A stretch of DNA of 10,000 nucleotides from Asticcacaulis sp. (lineage in GTDB: Bacteria; Pseudomonadota; Alphaproteobacteria; Caulobacterales; Caulobacteraceae), in NCBI RefSeq assembly GCF_020217185.1, contig NZ_JAIWNX010000049.1, forward strand, positions 1 through 10,000, read 5' to 3'. Position 1 is the stretch's first letter, and the number at the start of each line of letters is the position of its first letter. The position numbers and the translations under genes are program-made. The notes below the pieces were generated by a model. It made no database searches. It was given only the letters and a program-made list of their open reading frames with translations, and was not told the origin of the DNA. Positions 6,193 through 10,000 of this stretch are shown here, piece by piece.

Positions 6193-9100
6193 ACCCGCAA
6201 AACGCCGCCGCCGATCCGGAAGTATCGTGCTTCCTGACCGCCAATGCCGGTTCGGGCAAGACCTCGACGCTCGTCAACCGCGTCGCGCGTCTGCTGTTGC
6301 GCGGAGCAAAGCCGGAGCACATTCTGTGCGTCACCTATACCAAGGCCGCCGCCGCCGAGATGCAGGGCCGTCTGTATGAGCGGCTGGGCGGCTGGGCCGT
6401 GGCCGAAGACAATAAGCTGGCCGATCAGTTGCGAGCCATCGACGAAAACCCTGATGATCTGGCCACGGCGCGCGCCCTGTTTGCCAAGGCGTTGGAAACG
6501 CCGGGCGGACTGAAGATTCAGACCATCCACGCCTTTTGCGAAAAGCTGCTGCGGCGGTTTCCGCTTGAGGCGGGTTTAAGCCCGTCGTTTCAGGTGCTGG
6601 ACGATCTGATTGCGCGTGATCTGGCGCAAAAGGCGCTGGAAGGCCTGTTGACCCTACCCGAAGGCGCGCACCGCGATCACCTGATCCGCACGCTGAAAGC
6701 CCAGAAGTTTGAACAGCTTCTATCGCAGTTCATTTATCAGCATGACCGTATCCGCGAGGCGTTGGATAATCTTTTGGCCGAAGCGGAACACAACGGTCTG
6801 TCTTTTAGTGTTTACCTGTTCAAACGCCTCGATCTCGACCCGCCGATGACGCCGGAACAGGTGGTCGATGCCTTTGCAGACGGCCTGAACTGGGACGTAA
6901 TACCCGAAATGGCAAGGTCATTGGCCACGGTTAACACCAAAGGCAATCAGAGCCTGTCAGAAACGCTGCTATGCTTGTCCGAAGCGCGCAAAACCAGCGA
7001 ACCGTTTGATTTCGAAGCGCTCTATGCCGTGTTCTACACCGCCAAGGGCGAGCCGCGCAAAGACCTGTGCTCGACCAAGAGCGCTCAAGCTGACCGCGAT
7101 ACGCTGGAACGCTGGCGCGAACCGCTGGCCGAGGCGGTGGAAAAGCGCAAGGCCGCCGAAACCGCGCTCAACACCCTCTATACGCTGCAACTGTTTGAGG
7201 ATTTCAGCGTCCTCTATCAGGACCTGAAACGCCGCACCGGCGCGCTCGATTTTCAGGACTTGATCAGCCGCGCCAAACGGCTCCTCTCCGGGGCCACCAT
7301 GTCGCAGTGGGTGCTGTTCAAGATGGATGGCGGGCTGGAGCATGTGCTGGTCGATGAGGGGCAGGACACGTCCGGCGATCAGTGGGACATCATTGATGCC
7401 CTTGTCGATGATTTTTTCTCCGGAGCGGGCGCGCCGATATTTCAGGCGCGCATTGACCGGACCATCTTTGCCGTGGGCGATGAAAAGCAGTCCATCTATG
7501 GCTTTCAGGGCGCCAAACCTGATTTGTTTTTAGGCAAGCGGCAATATTATCAAACCCGGGCTGAGCGCGCTGGGAAACGCTTCGTCGTGCCGCAACTGGT
7601 GCAAAGCTGGCGCTCCCTGCCGCAGGTTTTGGGCTTTGTCGATAGCGCCTTTGACGCCCCTGACCTCTCCGAAGCGCTCAACTTCACCGCCGAACGCATC
7701 ATCCACGATGCGCGCCGTTCCGAACGCCCGGCCACGGTCGAGCTGTGGCCGCCTATCTATCCCCTGCCTGTGCCCGATCTGGGCGAGAGCGATGACGAAG
7801 ACATCGCGCCCGTCGACGCCTCCGGTGCGGCCCCGGCCAAGCGGCTGGCGCAACAACTGGCTTTCCATATCGCACAGGACATCAAACAGGGCCGCAGCGT
7901 TATCGACAAGGGGTCACGCCAGGCGCGCCCTATGCACGCCGGCGATGTGCTTATTCTGGTGCGCAAACGCGACGCTCTGTTCGAACATATTATCCGTGAG
8001 TTGAAGCAGGCGGGCGTACCGGTTTCCGGGGCCGACCGGCTCAAGCTGTCGGACCACATAGCATTTCAGGACCTGCGCGCCCTGATGCGCGTCTGTTTGC
8101 AGGCAGGCGATAGCCTGTCTCTGGCTGCCGTCCTGCGCAGCCCCCTGTGCGACCTCAGCGAAGACGACCTGTTCACCCTGACGCGCGTCGAAAAGGCCAG
8201 TCTGTGGCAGGCGTTGAACCGTCTGGCCGAAGACAATCCGCGCTTTTCCGAAGCGCAGAACTTCATTGGCTGGGCCTTGTCCGAAGCGCCGCAGCGCACG
8301 GCGTTCGATTTTCTCGGGTTGGTGCTCAATCGCCGCGACGGCGCGGGCCGCACCCAGCGTCAGCGCTTCGTCACACGGTTGGGCGTCGAGTGCGAGGACG
8401 TACTGGATGAGACGCTGAACCTGGCGCTGAAAGGCGAAGGGGTGGGGGCGATCGGCCTGATCGACTTCCTGAACCTGTGTGAATTCAATGCCTCAGAGAT
8501 CAAGCGCGAACAGGAAGAGGGCGGCGACCGCGTGCGGGTGATGACCGTGCACGGCTCCAAAGGTCTCGAAGCGCCGTGGGTGATTCTGCCCATGGCCCCC
8601 GGTTTCAAATCGACGCGCAATGACGACCTGCTGTTGATGTCGGATGAGGGTGATCTTCTGGTGTCGGCGCGCGGCAAGGACGGCGACCCGGAAGCCGTCA
8701 GCGCACTCAAATCCGCCCGGACTTTACGCGAAGCCAAGGAGGGCTTGCGGCTGTTCTATGTGGCCCTGACGCGGGCGCGTGATCGCCTGACCCTGTGCGG
8801 CTATCGCGGCAGCCGCGCGGCGAATGGCCCCTTCCCCGACTGGTACGATCTGGCGCAGGACGGTTTCGACCGCCTGCCGCGTGAGGCTGTGGTGGAGGTA
8901 GAACTGGACACGGTGGTGGAGTTTGGCGTGCCCAAAGCGCCTTCCGAAAAGGGGGAACCGGTTTTCGGAAGCGAAGGCGCGTCTAAAAATGCTCAGGAAC
9001 CTTCTGAAAAAACGGAACTGCTTTTATTCGGCGAACGCGCACCGTTAATGATCGCTGAGGCGCAGGCTGCTTTAATACAGACCGGTCTGCCTGCCTTCAT

Positions 9101-9749
9101 TTCCGCCTCCCCCACCCCCGATCCGGAAGCCGATGTCGTCTGGCGCGCCGTGTCGCAGCTCAGTGACGAGGATCGTTCCGCCGAAGATCGTGCGCCCTCG
9201 CCTCTGGCGGAACAGAAGGGGCAGGGACGTTTCGGGCGCGGCCTGAAAATCCATAAGCTGTTTGAAATCCTGCCCGCCCTGTCCGTAGCCGACCGCGATG
9301 AGGTGGCCGCACGCTGGCTGAGGCGTCAGCCCGATCTCGACGACGCCCAGCGCGACGAAATCCGTCAGGCAGTGATGGGGGTGCTGACCGATGCGCGCTT
9401 TGCCGACGCCTTCGGGCCCGATTCGCGGCCGGAAGTGGCGCTGGCCGGACAGGTTGGTGTCAATGCGCACGGCGAAGCGGTGTTTATGTCCGGACGCATC
9501 GACCGGCTGGTGATCGGGCCTGAGCGCGTGCTGGTCATCGACTATAAATCGAACCGCCCCGCCCCGGACAGCGCCGAAGAGGCCGCGGCCGACTATCAGC
9601 GGCAAATGGCGGGTTACGTTGCGCTTTTGCGGCAGATCTATCCGGACAAGTCCGTCGAAGCGGCGCTGTTGTGGACGGACGGGCCGAAGCTGACGCCCTT
9701 AAGCGAGGCTTTAGTAAATCTCAGGCTCAGCGAAATCAGGGGCCATTGA
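6189..9749 (+). CDS. addA: Double-strand break repair helicase-nuclease AddA
   Basis: AddA is the ATP-driven helicase and second nuclease of the AddAB complex, acting on double-strand DNA ends. From 6189 the protein has 1186 residues, typical for alphaproteobacterial AddA. The UvrD-like (SF1A) helicase motifs appear in order: Walker A ANAGSGKT (18-25), motif Ia TYTKAAAAEM, Walker B DEGQD (389-393), motif III GDEKQSIYGFQG (430-441), motif IV with SWRS, TVHGSKGLE (786-794) and motif VI YVALTRARDR (857-866). The C-terminal RecB-type nuclease has His1022, Asp1105 in GRIDR, and Asp1118 and Lys1120 in VIDYKS. Between helicase and nuclease (about residues 905-960) lies a low-conservation linker with a PSEKxE repeat (918-923 and 938-943), a DNA hairpin and lower GC. 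The start is set by ATGA overlap with addB and a strong GGAGGAGGG. It closes the coupled run; the next gene is 76 bases away. Confidence 0.96.
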   Translation: MNPQNAAADPEVSCFLTANAGSGKTSTLVNRVARLLLRGAKPEHILCVTYTKAAAAEMQGRLYERLGGWAVAEDNKLADQLRAIDENPDDLATARALFAKALETPGGLKIQTIHAFCEKLLRRFPLEAGLSPSFQVLDDLIARDLAQKALEGLLTLPEGAHRDHLIRTLKAQKFEQLLSQFIYQHDRIREALDNLLAEAEHNGLSFSVYLFKRLDLDPPMTPEQVVDAFADGLNWDVIPEMARSLATVNTKGNQSLSETLLCLSEARKTSEPFDFEALYAVFYTAKGEPRKDLCSTKSAQADRDTLERWREPLAEAVEKRKAAETALNTLYTLQLFEDFSVLYQDLKRRTGALDFQDLISRAKRLLSGATMSQWVLFKMDGGLEHVLVDEGQDTSGDQWDIIDALVDDFFSGAGAPIFQARIDRTIFAVGDEKQSIYGFQGAKPDLFLGKRQYYQTRAERAGKRFVVPQLVQSWRSLPQVLGFVDSAFDAPDLSEALNFTAERIIHDARRSERPATVELWPPIYPLPVPDLGESDDEDIAPVDASGAAPAKRLAQQLAFHIAQDIKQGRSVIDKGSRQARPMHAGDVLILVRKRDALFEHIIRELKQAGVPVSGADRLKLSDHIAFQDLRALMRVCLQAGDSLSLAAVLRSPLCDLSEDDLFTLTRVEKASLWQALNRLAEDNPRFSEAQNFIGWALSEAPQRTAFDFLGLVLNRRDGAGRTQRQRFVTRLGVECEDVLDETLNLALKGEGVGAIGLIDFLNLCEFNASEIKREQEEGGDRVRVMTVHGSKGLEAPWVILPMAPGFKSTRNDDLLLMSDEGDLLVSARGKDGDPEAVSALKSARTLREAKEGLRLFYVALTRARDRLTLCGYRGSRAANGPFPDWYDLAQDGFDRLPREAVVEVELDTVVEFGVPKAPSEKGEPVFGSEGASKNAQEPSEKTELLLFGERAPLMIAEAQAALIQTGLPAFISASPTPDPEADVVWRAVSQLSDEDRSAEDRAPSPLAEQKGQGRFGRGLKIHKLFEILPALSVADRDEVAARWLRRQPDLDDAQRDEIRQAVMGVLTDARFADAFGPDSRPEVALAGQVGVNAHGEAVFMSGRIDRLVIGPERVLVIDYKSNRPAPDSAEEAAADYQRQMAGYVALLRQIYPDKSVEAALLWTDGPKLTPLSEALVNLRLSEIRGH
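8937..9040 (+). repeat. Hairpin and imperfect 60-base-offset direct repeat inside addA linker
   Basis: CTTCCGAAAA (8941-8950) and TTTTCGGAAG (8962-8971) form a perfect 10-bp inverted repeat around an 11-base loop. An alternative longer stem adds GCGCCT (8937-8942) pairing with AGGCGC (8975-8980), with 8970-8974 bulged. The block 8941-8980 recurs imperfectly at 9001-9040: by hand count 28 of 40 bases match, mainly at the two ends, and the second copy has lost the right arm of the hairpin. The offset is a whole number of codons, so the protein shows PSEKxE twice, 20 residues apart. GC is low: 19 of 50 bases at 8981-9030 and 47 of 100 at 8981-9080, against a clearly GC-rich surround. It could be an in-frame palindromic insertion, a decayed local duplication, or relaxed linker sequence. 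Confidence 0.6.
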
Positions 9750-9825
9750 TTTCTGATGCGGGCTTACTTACCTTTGTGACAAGTTTGAATCTGTGCCCAT
9801 TTCGGGCGAGATAGGAAGTGCACCC
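9750..9825 (+). promoter_or_regulatory. Spacer before trxA, probable trxA promoter region
   Basis: This is the only real intergenic gap in the window after position 90, which suggests that trxA has its own promoter. A TTGATT at 9746-9751 with TACCTT at 9769-9774 (17-base spacing) is a possible but weak -35/-10 pair. A 9-base palindrome TTGTGACAA lies at 9774-9782 and a small GCCC/GGGC stem at 9795-9807. The latter has only four pairs and no T-run, so it is not a convincing terminator and addA transcripts may read through into trxA. The Shine-Dalgarno AGGAAG is at 9813-9818, 7 bases before the trxA ATG. Confidence 0.4.
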
Positions 9826-10000
9826 ATGTCCACCGCCACCGTCAAGGTTACCGACGAGACCTTTGAAAACGACGTCCTCAAATCCGACAAGCCGGTTCTG
9901 GTCGATTTCTGGGCCGAATGGTGCGGCCCGTGTAAGCAGATCGCCCCTATTCTCGACGAAGTGGCCGAAGCCTATGGCGACAAGCTGACCGTGTCGAAGA
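9826..10000 (+). CDS. trxA: Thioredoxin TrxA, N-terminal part (runs off window)
   Basis: Thioredoxin is the small cytoplasmic dithiol protein that reduces disulphides in ribonucleotide reductase, methionine sulphoxide reductase, peroxiredoxins and others. Its own reductant is thioredoxin reductase. The first 58 codons are present; a full thioredoxin is about 105-110 residues, so roughly half is seen. The active site WCGPC is at residues 32-36 (Cys33 and Cys36), preceded by [10 protein letters not shown] with the buried Asp27, and followed by [18 protein letters not shown], all canonical. The lack of a signal peptide fits cytoplasmic TrxA rather than a DsbA/TlpA-type protein. The ATG at 9826 has AGGAAG 7 bases upstream. 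trxA following addA is a common alphaproteobacterial order as I recall, often with folC next. Confidence 0.96.
   Translation, partial: MSTATVKVTDETFENDVLKSDKPVLVDFWAEWCGPCKQIAPILDEVAEAYGDKLTVSK

Noticed and set aside
9795..9807. GCCC-ATTTC-GGGC as a terminator after addA.
   Set aside because: The stem is only four pairs, there is no following T-run, and it lies just before the trxA ribosome-binding site.

Overview
The window is a densely packed, GC-rich stretch of chromosome, almost certainly from an alphaproteobacterium. The gene content and order (tsaE, amgK, murU, addB, addA, trxA) and the sequence character of AddA and AddB fit the Caulobacterales, probably an Asticcacaulis-like organism. 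That genus-level guess is inference from remembered synteny and was not tested by alignment. All recognisable genes are on the + strand.

Layout: positions 1-90 are a leader with no gene I can support. From 91 to 9749 six genes form one tight run: a lysophospholipid-type acyltransferase (91-933), tsaE (930-1361), amgK (1371-2444), murU (2441-3175), addB (3172-6192) and addA (6189-9749). Four of the five junctions are 4-base ATGA overlaps, where the start codon of the next gene shares bases with the stop of the previous one. The remaining junction, tsaE to amgK, has a 9-base gap. This pattern suggests a single transcript with translational coupling. A 76-base spacer (9750-9825) precedes trxA (thioredoxin), which runs off the right edge.

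Functions: TsaE is the ATPase of the tRNA t6A37 modification machinery. AmgK and MurU form a two-step peptidoglycan-recycling route (MurNAc to MurNAc-1-phosphate to UDP-MurNAc) that bypasses MurA and so is linked to fosfomycin tolerance. AddA and AddB form the helicase-nuclease that processes double-strand DNA ends for RecA recombination. The acyltransferase probably works on membrane lipid. The run therefore combines housekeeping functions for envelope, translation and genome repair rather than a defence or mobile system.

I see no tRNA, rRNA, CRISPR array, insertion sequence or phage gene. The most unusual local structure is an AT-rich, hairpin-containing imperfect repeat inside the linker of addA between its helicase and nuclease parts (about 8937-9040).
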